DNA of 64,000 nucleotides from an uncultured bacterium (GTDB lineage: Bacteria > Bacillota > Clostridia > Lachnospirales > Lachnospiraceae): NCBI GenBank assembly GCA_947177425.1, contig CAMWUN010000017.1, forward strand, positions 1 to 64,000, written 5' to 3'. The first letter of the stretch is position 1; every line of letters begins with the position of its first letter. The notes under the pieces are model-generated. The model ran no database searches and was not told the origin of the DNA. It saw only the letters and a list, made by a program, of their open reading frames with translations. The position numbers were made by a program, and so were the translations under genes. Positions 42,658 to 52,367 of this stretch are shown one piece after another.

Positions 42658-44057
42658 CCTTCCAGCGTCCTCAAAATACTTCTGGCAACGCTGATTCCGT
42701 TTGCTGAAGCCTGCTGGAGCCCTCTGGTGACGCCTGCGCCATCTCCGATTGCCCGGAGTCCTTTGATACTTGTCTCGAAATCCTTATTTACAATGACCCT
42801 GTTAGAATAAAATTTCACTTCCACCCCGTAGAGCAGAGTCTCGTCGGCGGCAATGCCCGGCGTAATCTTGTCCAGTGCAATCAGCATTTCCTCAATATCC
42901 ACCATAATTCTGTGAGGGAACACCAGGGATAAATCGCCGGGTACCGCATCTTTTAAGGTTGGAATCAGGTTGTTACGGCAAAGGCGCTCTTCCGTTGTCC
43001 TTCTGCCCCGTTTGAAATCCCCGAAGGTCTGCACCAGTATCTTCCCGCCGCAGAGCATATTGGAAAGCTGTGCAATATGCTTTCCGTATTCAATGGGGGT
43101 TTTAAATGGCTTGGTAAAGTTTTTACTCACAAGGATTGCAAAGTTGGTATTGTCTGTCTTGAAGTCCCTGGACTTATAGGCATGACCGTTTACCACAGCC
43201 AGCCCGCCCTCATAGTATTCCGTAGCCACCTCCCCGGAAGGATTGGTACAGAATGTCCTTACCTTGTCGTCAAAAGTAGGCGTATGATAAATCAGTTTGG
43301 CCTCGTAAAGGTTTTCGTTCAAAAACTGCATCACTTCGTCCCGGACTTCCACACGGACGCCGATATCTACGGTTCCCGGTGTGGTTTCAATCCCAATTTC
43401 CTCACATTTATCCCTGAACCAGTCGGCCCCCTCGCGTCCCACTGCTGATACCACTTCCTTTGCAAAGAAACTCTCTCCCTCATGGGTTTTTATTCCCACG
43501 GCCTGACCGTCCTCCACCAGGATTTCCTCTACCATGGTGTTGAATTTAAGGGTCACGCCCTCTTCTTCCAGATGATGCTGAAGCTTCTCGTAAATCTTGT
43601 AGCCTTCCTCCGTGCCAAGGTGTCTGATAGGACATTCTACCAGCTTTAAGTTGGCATTAATGGCTTTCTTGCGGATTTCCCGGATTTCAGCAGGCTTATC
43701 CAGTCCATAGACACTGGTGTCCGCGCCAAATTTCAGATAAATGCTGTCGGATTCCTTTATCAGCTTTTCCGTTTCCTCATACCCTAAAATAGCAGGCAGA
43801 TTTCCTCCCACATCCGGAGAGAGGGAAAGCTTTCCGTCAGAAAAAGCGCCTGCCCCCGCAAATCCCGTGGTAATCGAGCAGGGCCTGCATCCCACACACT
43901 GCTTCGTGGTACGCTTGGGACACTGCCGCTTTTCAATGGAACGGCCTTTCTCCACAATCAGCACCTTCAGATCCTTCTTTTTATCCAGTAATTCATAGGC
44001 ACAGAAAATACCGCCCGGCCCTGCGCCGATAATGATCACATCAAATTGATTTTCCAT
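42654..44057 (-). CDS. FAD-dependent dehydrogenase (COG2509 type)
   Basis: This 467-residue flavoprotein has an N-terminal dinucleotide-binding motif (FDVIIIGAGPGGIFCAYEL) and a C-terminal FAD segment (AIGDGAGVTRGLQQASANG). A cluster CPKRTTKQCVGCRPC sits at about 46-60 and may bind a metal. The family is found next to many housekeeping genes but has no firm substrate. The ATG at 44057 follows AGGAGG; the upstream extension to 44159 is not protein-like. The downstream isomerase lipoprotein overlaps its stop by 4 bp. It lies about 70 bp after sbcC. Confidence 0.88.
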   Translation of the reverse strand: MENQFDVIIIGAGPGGIFCAYELLDKKKDLKVLIVEKGRSIEKRQCPKRTTKQCVGCRPCSITTGFAGAGAFSDGKLSLSPDVGGNLPAILGYEETEKLIKESDSIYLKFGADTSVYGLDKPAEIREIRKKAINANLKLVECPIRHLGTEEGYKIYEKLQHHLEEEGVTLKFNTMVEEILVEDGQAVGIKTHEGESFFAKEVVSAVGREGADWFRDKCEEIGIETTPGTVDIGVRVEVRDEVMQFLNENLYEAKLIYHTPTFDDKVRTFCTNPSGEVATEYYEGGLAVVNGHAYKSRDFKTDNTNFAILVSKNFTKPFKTPIEYGKHIAQLSNMLCGGKILVQTFGDFKRGRRTTEERLCRNNLIPTLKDAVPGDLSLVFPHRIMVDIEEMLIALDKITPGIAADETLLYGVEVKFYSNRVIVNKDFETSIKGLRAIGDGAGVTRGLQQASANGISVARSILRTLEG

Positions 44058-44124
44058 ATTTAAACCTCCTGTTTTTAATTTAATCCATAATAGTTCACAT
44101 ACCAGTTCCATTAAGTTACCACAT

Positions 44125-46779
44125 TTAGGATAACATAATACATGCACTGCTTCCAGCATTTGTTTTCTGAATTTGTATCTGGTTTCCTATCTTTTCCGCC
44201 AGTTCCGGCACATGGGAAATGATCCCGATCAATCTCTCCCTCTCTACCAGACTTTGTAATGTAAGGCATGCCTGTTCCAGGGATTCCGCGTCCAGGCTCC
44301 CGAATCCTTCATCAATAAAAAGGGCTTCCACCTTAAGGCCGCCGCTTGCGGCCTGCACCACATCGCTCATGCCAAGGGCAAGGGACAGGGATGCTTTGAA
44401 AGACTCTCCCCCCGAAAGGGTTTTTACAGAGCGGAATTTTCCTGTATAATAGTCCATAACCTCTATCTCCAGGTTATCCTTGCTCCTTCCGTCACCAATC
44501 TGCGCTGCCCGCCGCAGTTGATATCTTCCACTGCTCATCTCCCGGAGCCTGATATTAGCGGCCCCCAGGATATCTTCAAAGTAAGAAGCAAGAACATACT
44601 GTTCAAAAACCAGCCTTTTCTTATTATTCCCGTTTGCCGCATCATCCAAATCCTTAAAAAGGCTGTAGCGTTCCATCATTTTCTCCAATTTTACCTGCTT
44701 ATCTTTCAGAGACAAAAGCCCGTTTTCCAGGCTTTTCATGTAACTTCCCAATTCCGCCAGTTCATCGAAAAGAAGCTTCTTTTCCTGCTGTGCCTGTTCC
44801 AGCTTTTGGGAAAGCAATGGGGCATCCCCTGGCTGTGAGCGCTTTGTCTCCTCCTGTAAATGAAGAACCATTTCATTGCAGGAACGGCACTCCTGATGAT
44901 ACTCCTGTATTTCCCTGCGGAGTTTTCCCATTTCTTTCTCATCTTTTAAAACTGCCCGATATTCCTCCACGGAAACGAAACCGTCCGCAGACAATTTTTC
45001 GTCAAATTCCATCCGGCACTCTGTTTCTTCCTTCTCTGCAAGAAGTAATTCCTCCTTCCTTCCGGCCAGCCCCTTTTCCTTTTCCTCCAGCACTGCCAGC
45101 CGGTGTTCATACTTCTTTATCTGCCGGGCAAATTCCTTCTCATCATGGGCAGCCAGATATGCTGTCACGGTTTTCTTCCGTCTTTTGAGACTTTCTTTTA
45201 AGCGCTCCTCCTCCCTGGCAGTCTCCGCTGTCTGTTCCTTCAGTTCCTGCACCCAAACGGCGCAGGCCGCGGTCTTTCCATGAAGGGCAATACGCTCTTT
45301 CTGTTTCCTTTCAAAAGCTTCCTTATATTCCTCCACCTGTTCCCTGGAGGGAAGCGTCCCGCCCCCTGCCGCAGGGGCAGGATGATGGAGTGCGCCGCAC
45401 ACAGGACAGGGAATCCCATCTTCCAGTGTGTCCGCCAGAATCCCCGCTATTCCGTGGCGGTAAGCCTTATCCGCCTGCTCATAAGAATACTTTGCCCCCT
45501 CCTCTTCCCCTTCCGCTGCCAGATAGGCATCCTGCAAAACCTTTAATTCCTTTTCCCGGATTTTACACTTTTCCCTGTCCTTTTTCAGCCGGGCCTGTAC
45601 CTCGGACTGCTTCTTCTTTTCCTCAAAGCTGGCGGAAATTTCTTCCCGCTCCTCATAAAATGCCCTCTCCTCTTCCTTCTGCTTCCCCAGCATGAGAATC
45701 TCCTCCTGCATGGCTTTTATTTCCTCTGCCATCTGCCGGGCATTTTTTTGTGCGGCAAGAAACTTTAATTCCGCAATTTTTAGCAGGGCCGCCTTTTCCT
45801 GGCGGTATAAGAGGGCTTCCTTTTCCCGGATTTCCTTTTCTTTCTGACAAAGAGCCGTCCGGCGTTCCAGTTCCTTTTCCAGCTTGTCAAAAAGGCTTTG
45901 CACCCGTTCCGCCTCCGCCAGCTTTCCAGCCAGCTTCTGCACCTCTTTCTCTTTTCCTGTATGCGCCTTTTGGGCTGAACGCCATTTTCCCTTTATTTCC
46001 TCAGCCGCTTTCTCCAAATAGGATACAATCCCTTCATAGTTGGAAGTTTTCTCACTCTCCAAAAGAACGCCCGACCGGATAAGCATGTCCATGTCCTCGT
46101 CCATTTTATGTCGGCATTCCATAATTTCTTTATATAGACTGCCGGATTTCCCTTTCAGTAAAGCCGCTGTCCTTTCATAAATATCAGTATTAAATATTTC
46201 CCGGAATATTTTCGTTTTTTCGGAAGGCGGGGCCGTTAAAAGTCTGGCAAACTCTCCCTGGGCAATCATGGAAAGCTGCTTGAACTGCCTGTAATCCAGC
46301 CGCAGAAGTTCCTGTACCTTCCTGTTAACCTCACTGGCCCCCTCGGCGGCTTTCCCGTCAGGCCCGGTAAATACAGCCTTCTCCTTTTCCCTGGTAAACC
46401 CTTCTGGTATGCTCTTTGTATTTCCCTTCTTGTCCTTATCCTCCAAAGACCTGCTGACGGAAGCTTTCCGCTTTCTGGGGCGCAGATACTCCGGGTTCCG
46501 GTAAATCCTGTATTCTTCCCCATTATGTATCATGGAAAGTTCCACGAAAGTAGGCGTGTCTGCACTGGCAAAATCGCTCCGCACAGTATTCTTCTCCCGC
46601 ATTTCGCCGCTCATATTTCCATACAGGGCATAGGTCAGGGCATCAAAAATCGTGGTCTTTCCCGCTCCGGTAGGCCCGGTAATAAGAAAAAGCCCTCTCT
46701 CGCTAAATCCTGTAAAATCAATTTCCTGTTTTTCCTTGTAAGGCCCCCAGCCGCAGAGGGTCAGCTTCACAGGTTTCAT
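44125..46779 (-). CDS. sbcC: Exonuclease SbcC (Rad50-like)
   Basis: SbcC and SbcD form an ATP-dependent nuclease that opens hairpins and double-strand ends. The N-terminal half-ATPase has Walker A ITGPTGAGKTTIFDAL near residue 33. Two long coiled-coil arms surround a zinc hook (IPCPVCGALHHP) near residue 460. The C-terminal half holds the signature LSGGESFKASLSLALGMS and Walker B LFIDEGFGSLDAES. The 884 residues are shorter than E. coli SbcC (1048), mainly in the coils. sbcD ends 6 bp upstream of its ATG, so the two are co-expressed. Confidence 0.95.
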   Translation of the reverse strand: MKPVKLTLCGWGPYKEKQEIDFTGFSERGLFLITGPTGAGKTTIFDALTYALYGNMSGEMREKNTVRSDFASADTPTFVELSMIHNGEEYRIYRNPEYLRPRKRKASVSRSLEDKDKKGNTKSIPEGFTREKEKAVFTGPDGKAAEGASEVNRKVQELLRLDYRQFKQLSMIAQGEFARLLTAPPSEKTKIFREIFNTDIYERTAALLKGKSGSLYKEIMECRHKMDEDMDMLIRSGVLLESEKTSNYEGIVSYLEKAAEEIKGKWRSAQKAHTGKEKEVQKLAGKLAEAERVQSLFDKLEKELERRTALCQKEKEIREKEALLYRQEKAALLKIAELKFLAAQKNARQMAEEIKAMQEEILMLGKQKEEERAFYEEREEISASFEEKKKQSEVQARLKKDREKCKIREKELKVLQDAYLAAEGEEEGAKYSYEQADKAYRHGIAGILADTLEDGIPCPVCGALHHPAPAAGGGTLPSREQVEEYKEAFERKQKERIALHGKTAACAVWVQELKEQTAETAREEERLKESLKRRKKTVTAYLAAHDEKEFARQIKKYEHRLAVLEEKEKGLAGRKEELLLAEKEETECRMEFDEKLSADGFVSVEEYRAVLKDEKEMGKLRREIQEYHQECRSCNEMVLHLQEETKRSQPGDAPLLSQKLEQAQQEKKLLFDELAELGSYMKSLENGLLSLKDKQVKLEKMMERYSLFKDLDDAANGNNKKRLVFEQYVLASYFEDILGAANIRLREMSSGRYQLRRAAQIGDGRSKDNLEIEVMDYYTGKFRSVKTLSGGESFKASLSLALGMSDVVQAASGGLKVEALFIDEGFGSLDAESLEQACLTLQSLVERERLIGIISHVPELAEKIGNQIQIQKTNAGSSACIMLS

Positions 46780-46785
46780 CTTCCA

Positions 46786-48018
46786 CTATCCTTCCAGTTC
46801 CTTCACAATATCCACAAGCGCCTTTTTCCCTTCCACAGACAGGTCGTTGTCCCTTACCTCCTGATAAAATGCTTCAAACAAAGCCAGCGTATCTTTCTTT
46901 TCCGCCAGAATCCTGCTCTGATTCCCACCGTCTTTATTCAGCCGGAAGGAGCTGTCAGGCTCTTCCCTGACAATCTGCATCACATTGGGATAGACACTGC
47001 GGATGGTTCCTATGGGATCAATCAGTTCTCCCCTGTCGGTCAGTATGGCCTGTATGTAGTCCTGTCCGCCCTGCCCCATAGCTCCATCCGCCCCATCCAA
47101 AATCTCTTTTAACGTCCCTTTCACTTTCCGCATTTCCCTAAGAGGCCTTATTTCCAGCTTTCTCACTTCCTTTAGCCCTTCCCGGCCCGTTTCTACCAGC
47201 AGAACCGCCTTGGTCTGGGCAGTCTCCCCAAAGGAATACTTAAGGGGCGCACCTGCATACCATACCGGCCGTCCCCCTATCTGCTGGGATTTGTGGATGT
47301 GTCCCAGAGCCACATAGTCAAACCCTTCAAAAAGCCCTGCATCCACATTGTCCAGACCTCCCACATGAATGGTAGACTCGCTGTCCGATAATTCCGGCTC
47401 CCTGCCTCCATCTGTCACAAAAAAATGGGTTACAAGGACGCGGTTCTTTTTCCCTGCTGTTTCCGCCCTGTCCTCCGGTTCTGCGCCGTCTCCTGCCCCG
47501 GCCTGCATTCCGCCGGGCATCTTTCCGTCTCCATACCCCCGGCAGGCTTCCTCCTGCCAGTAAGCGGAAAGCAATAATGACACCGCCTCCCCGCTATTTC
47601 TCACGCCCAGCCAGGCAGGCTTTACAAAAGGAAGCAGCACAAATTCCGTCTCGACCCCGTCTTCCTTAAAAACCGCCCTGTCCAGTTCCTTCTTCACCAC
47701 CGCGCCAATGTGCACGCCCTGTTTGCAGAGCAAGTCAGCGCCAAAACCGATTCTCTCCGGCGAATCGTGGTTGCCGCTTATCATGATGGTCTTCGTCCCC
47801 TGCCCTGCCAGCTTTGTCAGAAATGCGTCAAATAAGGCCACTGCCTCTCCGGGAGGGATGGCCCTGTCATAAATATCCCCGGCAATTACCACCGCATCCA
47901 CGCTGTTGGCTCTGGCCATGCCTGCAATCTGCTCCAACACAAATTTCTGGTCCTCCAGCATGGAAAAGTCATTGACAACCTTCCCTATATGCAAATCTGC
48001 AACATGCAAAAACCTCAT
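46786..48018 (-). CDS. sbcD: Exonuclease SbcD (Mre11-like)
   Basis: This 410-residue nuclease subunit pairs with SbcC. The metallophosphoesterase motifs are in order: DLHIGKVVN near residue 8, GDIYDRAIPP, SGNHDSPERIGF, and LGHIHKSQQ. A Gly/Glu/Ala-rich stretch (about 165-195) interrupts the fold, probably a surface loop. Its ATG overlaps the stop of the PHP gene by 4 bp (ATGA). The gene order PHP-sbcD-sbcC suggests one transcript. Confidence 0.94.
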   Translation of the reverse strand: MRFLHVADLHIGKVVNDFSMLEDQKFVLEQIAGMARANSVDAVVIAGDIYDRAIPPGEAVALFDAFLTKLAGQGTKTIMISGNHDSPERIGFGADLLCKQGVHIGAVVKKELDRAVFKEDGVETEFVLLPFVKPAWLGVRNSGEAVSLLLSAYWQEEACRGYGDGKMPGGMQAGAGDGAEPEDRAETAGKKNRVLVTHFFVTDGGREPELSDSESTIHVGGLDNVDAGLFEGFDYVALGHIHKSQQIGGRPVWYAGAPLKYSFGETAQTKAVLLVETGREGLKEVRKLEIRPLREMRKVKGTLKEILDGADGAMGQGGQDYIQAILTDRGELIDPIGTIRSVYPNVMQIVREEPDSSFRLNKDGGNQSRILAEKKDTLALFEAFYQEVRDNDLSVEGKKALVDIVKELEG

Positions 48019-48836
48019 ACCGGCTCTCCCATTTTATTAAACCATGCATCTCCATTGGTCAGAAGATAATCTTCCCCGTCCAGAACAGCCCGACAGAAAT
48101 CTTCTATAGAGCATAGCTTCCTCTTAAACGCCATACCGCCGCCGAAAAGCCTGACCGTATGCACATCCGACCCGGCTGTCATGGGAAGCTTATGCTCTCT
48201 GGCATAGGCAATGGCCTGCCTGTCAAACTCCGGGTCAGTATGCCCCATGCTTAAATGGGAAGAGTGGGTGGCGTTTATCCCTTCCACTCCGTCCACATCT
48301 TCCGGGAAAAGCCGTATTTCCGGTATGTACCCTGCTTTTCTAAAAGGATGGGCATGAATAACCATGCCTCCGGCTTCATGGATCATGCGATACTGTTCTT
48401 TTATGGACGCATCCTTAATCCGTGGATGGGACACCAGCCACTCTTTGTCCACGCCGTAAATCAGAAACTCCGTTCCATGATAACAGGATTCGTAGCCGAA
48501 AAATACATCAAGGCCAACCTCATCCCCCTGTCTCTTCGCCTCCTCATACCCGGTGCAAAAACGCCTGACCCACTCCTCCCATGGAAGGGATGCATCAATG
48601 CAGGTGTTGCCGTACCAGTTGTGATTCGTGATGATGACGCCTGTATATCCGGCATCCTTCGCCGCCTGGGCCATTTCTTTTCCTGTACTGTGTGCACATG
48701 CACTGCTTTCACTGGTGTGCATGTGGGTTTCATATAAATATGGATAATCTTCCCTGAACATCTCTTTGATACCTTCTTTTCCATAAATTTCGCAGAAGAA
48801 GCCTGTTGGTAAATGCTCCTTCATGAGTTGTGCCAT
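48015..48836 (-). CDS. PHP-domain phosphoesterase
   Basis: This 273-residue protein has the polymerase and histidinol phosphatase fold. Metal ligands can be seen in YETHMHTSE near residue 35, IITNHNW, FGYES, VIHAHPF and TAGSDVHT. Such proteins hydrolyse phosphoesters or phosphate bonds of small molecules or DNA; the substrate is unknown. The start is uncertain: the ATG at 48836 has only a weak ribosome binding site, and the first 30 residues are not part of the core domain. sbcD overlaps its end by 4 bp. Confidence 0.85.
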   Translation of the reverse strand: MAQLMKEHLPTGFFCEIYGKEGIKEMFREDYPYLYETHMHTSESSACAHSTGKEMAQAAKDAGYTGVIITNHNWYGNTCIDASLPWEEWVRRFCTGYEEAKRQGDEVGLDVFFGYESCYHGTEFLIYGVDKEWLVSHPRIKDASIKEQYRMIHEAGGMVIHAHPFRKAGYIPEIRLFPEDVDGVEGINATHSSHLSMGHTDPEFDRQAIAYAREHKLPMTAGSDVHTVRLFGGGMAFKRKLCSIEDFCRAVLDGEDYLLTNGDAWFNKMGEPV

Positions 48837-48929
48837 CTGTTCTCTTTACTACATATTAAATTATAACGTTTTTTCTAATTTATGCAAGTAATGCGCCAGT
48901 GCAAAAAAACCATTGCCGAAGGCATCTTC

Positions 48930-48957
48930 TTGCCAATACCGGAAATTTCTGTATAAT
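48930..48957 (+). promoter_or_regulatory. Promoter of the HAD hydrolase gene
   Basis: TTGCCA (48930-48935) and TATAAT (48952-48957) are 16 bp apart, about 70 bp upstream of the start. Confidence 0.6.
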
Positions 48958-49025
48958 AGAAACTGCAATATACAAAAACAGCTTTACCAGTACCGTAATT
49001 GAAATTTCTATGAAAGGATTTGCAA

Positions 49026-49676
49026 ATGATTCGCAGTATTGTTTTTGACATGGACGGGGTTCTGATTGACTCCGAAAATCTTCTTTTAAAAATCTGGAAG
49101 GAAGTAGCCCAAAAGAACGGCATTAGAGATATTGAAAATACATTAAAACTGTGTATCGGCATTACCACAGGCGAGACAGAGGCGGTTTTTGCCAGAACAT
49201 ACGGAAAGGATTTTCCCTATCAGAAATACAAGGTAATGGCCTCGGAAATGTATCATGCCCATATCAAAAAAGACGGGCTTCCTGTAAAGCCGGGGGTCTA
49301 TGAATTATTTAGTTTTTTGAAGGAAAACGGCTGGCAGATTGGCCTGGCTTCCTCCACAAGGGAAGAAGTTGTCCGCAGTGAAATGGAGAGCATCGGTCTG
49401 CTTGATTATTTTCAGGTGGTAGTATGCGGGGATATGGTTCCCCGCAGTAAACCAAAGCCGGACATCTATCTGAAAGCCTGTGAACTGCTGAAAGTCTCTC
49501 CCTCCCGCTGTTATGCCGTGGAAGATTCCCCCAACGGCATCCTCGCCGCTTCCGGCGCCGGGATGAAAGCAATCATGGTTCCCGACCTGATAGAGCCGGA
49601 TTTGGAACTGCAAAAACTCCTCTTTATGAAATGTCAAAGCCTGTCAGAGGTGCTGGATTTTTTAAGAAAAGCGTGA
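49026..49676 (+). CDS. HAD-superfamily phosphatase/phosphoglucomutase-like
   Basis: This 216-residue protein belongs to the beta-phosphoglucomutase-like HAD group. The nucleophile motif is FDMDGVLIDSE near residue 6, motif II is LASSTRE, and the late acidic motif is AVEDSPNGILAA. A helical cap sits at about 15-80. The family dephosphorylates sugar phosphates or acts as a mutase. The ATG at 49026 has AAAGGA 8 bp upstream. It is one of the few plus-strand genes. Its end overlaps the end of the MocA-type gene by 15 bp, which is convergent. Confidence 0.88.
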   Translation: MIRSIVFDMDGVLIDSENLLLKIWKEVAQKNGIRDIENTLKLCIGITTGETEAVFARTYGKDFPYQKYKVMASEMYHAHIKKDGLPVKPGVYELFSFLKENGWQIGLASSTREEVVRSEMESIGLLDYFQVVVCGDMVPRSKPKPDIYLKACELLKVSPSRCYAVEDSPNGILAASGAGMKAIMVPDLIEPDLELQKLLFMKCQSLSEVLDFLRKA

Positions 49677-50918
49677 GCGGTATTCTTCCAGATATACCGT
49701 TTTTCCCGTTACCCGGGATTCTTCCGCCGCAAGTGCCATCAAATGGCTGTTCACGGAAACCTCTGCACCGGAACGTGAATACGCTCCGTCTGTTTCCACT
49801 GTGCGGATAAATCCCTGCATGAATTTCTCATCGCTTCCGCTGTGACCGGAATTTCCTGTTTTAAGCAGGTATTCCGTTTTATTTCCTGTAAGGAAATCCC
49901 GCACCTCTATTTTATTTTTGACCATATCCCCGGTTATCTGCCCGCCGGTTCCCATAATGGTTATGGTGCGGCTTTCTTCATATGTAAAAGCACACATGGT
50001 AAAGCTGACTGTTATACCGTCCTCAAACAAAAGGTTGACCACCTGATGGTCCACAACATTATTGTCGCATCGGTATACGCACTTTCCATAAGGACCTTCC
50101 ATAAGGGCCTCCCGGACTGCCTCTTTTGTTCCAGAGAGAGCCACGATTTTCCGGAAATTGTCTGAATATCTCTCCTCATCCCTAAGGTAAATCTTGTTGG
50201 CGCTGTAGGGGCAGGAGGCTTCCGCTTTGCAGTCTTTCATGCAGTAGGTTCCGGCCCCCTCCGGCGCATTTTCCTCTCTAAAATGTTTCAGGGAGCCAAA
50301 GGAGGATACGGCCTGGCACTGCTTCCCTGTCAGCCAGGCCAGAATATCCATGTCATGACAGGATTTTTGTAATATCATTGGACTGCTCTCGTCCGAATTT
50401 CTCCAGTTTCCCCGCACAAAGCTGTGAGCCTGGTGCCAGTACCCTACACATTCCATATGCTGGATGGATACCAGATCCCCCACTGCCCCGCTGTCCAGTA
50501 TTTCCTTTATTTTTGTAAAAAAGGGAGAATAGCGCAGCACATGACAGATGGTTAATGTTTTATGGTACTTTCCGGCATATTCCCCCATCTCAATACATTC
50601 TTCCGGCTGGGGCGACATGGGTTTTTCACACATCACATGGTACCCCAGCTCAAGAGCCTTTTTCACCGGTTCCGTGTGGAAACGGTCCTGGGTACAGACC
50701 ATACAGCTATCTGCCAGCTTCCCTTTTTCAAACAATTCATTCCAGTGGGAAAATACTGCCTCTTCCGGCAGATTGTGCTCTTTTGCAAACAACCGCCTTC
50801 TCTCCCCGTCCGGCTCTGCAACTGCCACAATCTTTATCTCATTGGGATGAAACCTGGCATAGTCCGCATATACCTGCGCGCCTCTCTGTCCCGCCCCGAT
50901 TAATACCGCTGTAATCAT
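49662..50918 (-). CDS. Gfo/Idh/MocA-family oxidoreductase
   Basis: This 418-residue NAD(P)-dependent oxidoreductase has a Rossmann fold start (ITAVLIGAGQRGAQVYADY) and the catalytic motif EKPMSPQPEE near residue 94. A cysteine cluster (CMKDCKAEASCPY) near 240 is unusual in the core family but seen in some sugar-processing members. The C-terminal alpha/beta domain completes the fold. The ATG at 50918 follows AAAGGAAG; longer starts upstream are rejected. It lies 41 bp after the fucosidase gene in the same direction, so it probably oxidises a sugar released there. Confidence 0.88.
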   Translation of the reverse strand: MITAVLIGAGQRGAQVYADYARFHPNEIKIVAVAEPDGERRRLFAKEHNLPEEAVFSHWNELFEKGKLADSCMVCTQDRFHTEPVKKALELGYHVMCEKPMSPQPEECIEMGEYAGKYHKTLTICHVLRYSPFFTKIKEILDSGAVGDLVSIQHMECVGYWHQAHSFVRGNWRNSDESSPMILQKSCHDMDILAWLTGKQCQAVSSFGSLKHFREENAPEGAGTYCMKDCKAEASCPYSANKIYLRDEERYSDNFRKIVALSGTKEAVREALMEGPYGKCVYRCDNNVVDHQVVNLLFEDGITVSFTMCAFTYEESRTITIMGTGGQITGDMVKNKIEVRDFLTGNKTEYLLKTGNSGHSGSDEKFMQGFIRTVETDGAYSRSGAEVSVNSHLMALAAEESRVTGKTVYLEEYRSRFS

Positions 50919-50959
50919 ACTTCTTCCTTTCCGCCATGCCCCACGGATGGCACACAATT

Positions 50960-52273
50960 CTATAAATTTCCCCTCAATTCCAGCTTTAAAACTGTGTCTT
51001 TTTCATCCGGCAGGGGATAAGTAAACACAGGGTTCTCTCCAAAGGAGACAAATGCAGTACTGGTATAAGCGGCCGTATTCCATGCTTCACCACGTGCCAT
51101 TTCACTTTTGTCCGCCACATAAAAGGCCCGCTCCAGTTTATCCGGACCGATTCCGTAAAGAGGTAGGGCGCCCAGAGGGGCTTCATATACATGGGCATAT
51201 ATGGTGCTGCCCTTCTGGGTATATCTCCCCCACTCCGGTTTAGGCAGGCTGCAAATGCCGCATCCGTAAATGCTTTCCCCATTCTCTTTCATCCATTCTC
51301 CGATTTCTTCCAGTGCTTTAACACTTTGCAGGGGAACTCTGCCTCTGGCATCCGGCCCTACGTTCAGAATCATATTACCGCCCTTGCTGACACATTCCAC
51401 CAGTTTGCGGATAAGCAGTTGGGGGGATTTATAGGAATGGTCAAAGTTACAATAGCCCCAGTGATTGTTCATGGTGGCACATAACTCCCAGGGAATCGGT
51501 TCCCCTTTTTCATCCACTACCCCTTCCGGCGGTATGATCTGTTCGGGGCTTGCAAAATCCCCACTGTAAGGAAGAGGATTGCTGGTGGCAATGCTTCCAT
51601 GGTTTTCTCCGGAACCTTCCAGCCTGTTGTCAATAATAACGTCAGGCTGATAACTCCGCACCATTTTGATAAGTTCCGATGCCCGCCATTTTTCCCCGCA
51701 CATATCGTCATAGGAAAAGTCAAACCAGAGTATATCCAGTTTTCCGTAATTTGTCACCAGTTCCTTTACCTGCCCGTGCATGTAATCCAGATATCTGTCA
51801 AAATCTATTTTTTCTCCTTTATATTCCTCACAATTGCGCATGGGATGCTGGCGGTCCCCATATTTGGGAAAATCCGGGTGACGCCAGTCAATAATGGAAA
51901 AATAAAGCCCGGCTTTGATTCCCTCCTCCCTGCATGCATCCACAAATTCCCTTACAAAATCCCGTCCTGCCTTCGTGTTGGTGGATTTGTAATCTGTCAG
52001 AGCAGAGTCAAACAGACAGAAACCGTCATGATGCTTTGCCGTCAGCACTGCATATTTCATGCCTGCCCGCTTTGCCAGCCTGACCCACTCCGCCGGACTG
52101 CACTGGTCCGGGTCAAAAAGGTCAAAGTATTTTTCATACTCTGAAACTGTCATCTCCTTTTCGGACATGACCCATTCGCCGCAGGCAGGAATCGAATAAA
52201 GTCCCCAATGAATAAACATGCCGAACCGCGCCTCTCTAAACCACTTCGTCCGCTCTCTTATTTCCTGATTCAT
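50960..52273 (-). CDS. Alpha-L-fucosidase (GH29)
   Basis: This 437-residue retaining glycosidase releases L-fucose or a related sugar from oligosaccharides. It has the GH29 start (WFREARFGMFIHWGLYS), the KHHDGFCLFDS strand near residue 80, and the nucleophile D185 in LDILWFDFSYDD. NVGPDARG follows at about 305. No signal peptide is present, so it acts in the cytoplasm on sugars imported by the ABC transporter encoded just upstream. The acid/base residue is not conserved enough in the family to name. AGGAG lies 10 bp before the ATG. Confidence 0.92.
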   Translation of the reverse strand: MNQEIRERTKWFREARFGMFIHWGLYSIPACGEWVMSEKEMTVSEYEKYFDLFDPDQCSPAEWVRLAKRAGMKYAVLTAKHHDGFCLFDSALTDYKSTNTKAGRDFVREFVDACREEGIKAGLYFSIIDWRHPDFPKYGDRQHPMRNCEEYKGEKIDFDRYLDYMHGQVKELVTNYGKLDILWFDFSYDDMCGEKWRASELIKMVRSYQPDVIIDNRLEGSGENHGSIATSNPLPYSGDFASPEQIIPPEGVVDEKGEPIPWELCATMNNHWGYCNFDHSYKSPQLLIRKLVECVSKGGNMILNVGPDARGRVPLQSVKALEEIGEWMKENGESIYGCGICSLPKPEWGRYTQKGSTIYAHVYEAPLGALPLYGIGPDKLERAFYVADKSEMARGEAWNTAAYTSTAFVSFGENPVFTYPLPDEKDTVLKLELRGNL

Positions 52274-52367
52274 CTTTCAAATACTCCTATTCCAGTTCCG
52301 CATCTGCCCTTCCGATACCTTTGTAAATACTCTAGGCATCCTCCGGGCAAATGCTGTTTTTAATATT

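Noticed and set aside
44058-44159. Longer start for the FAD dehydrogenase
   Set aside because: The upstream codons are not conserved-looking and overlap the end of sbcC; AGGAGG precedes the ATG at 44057.
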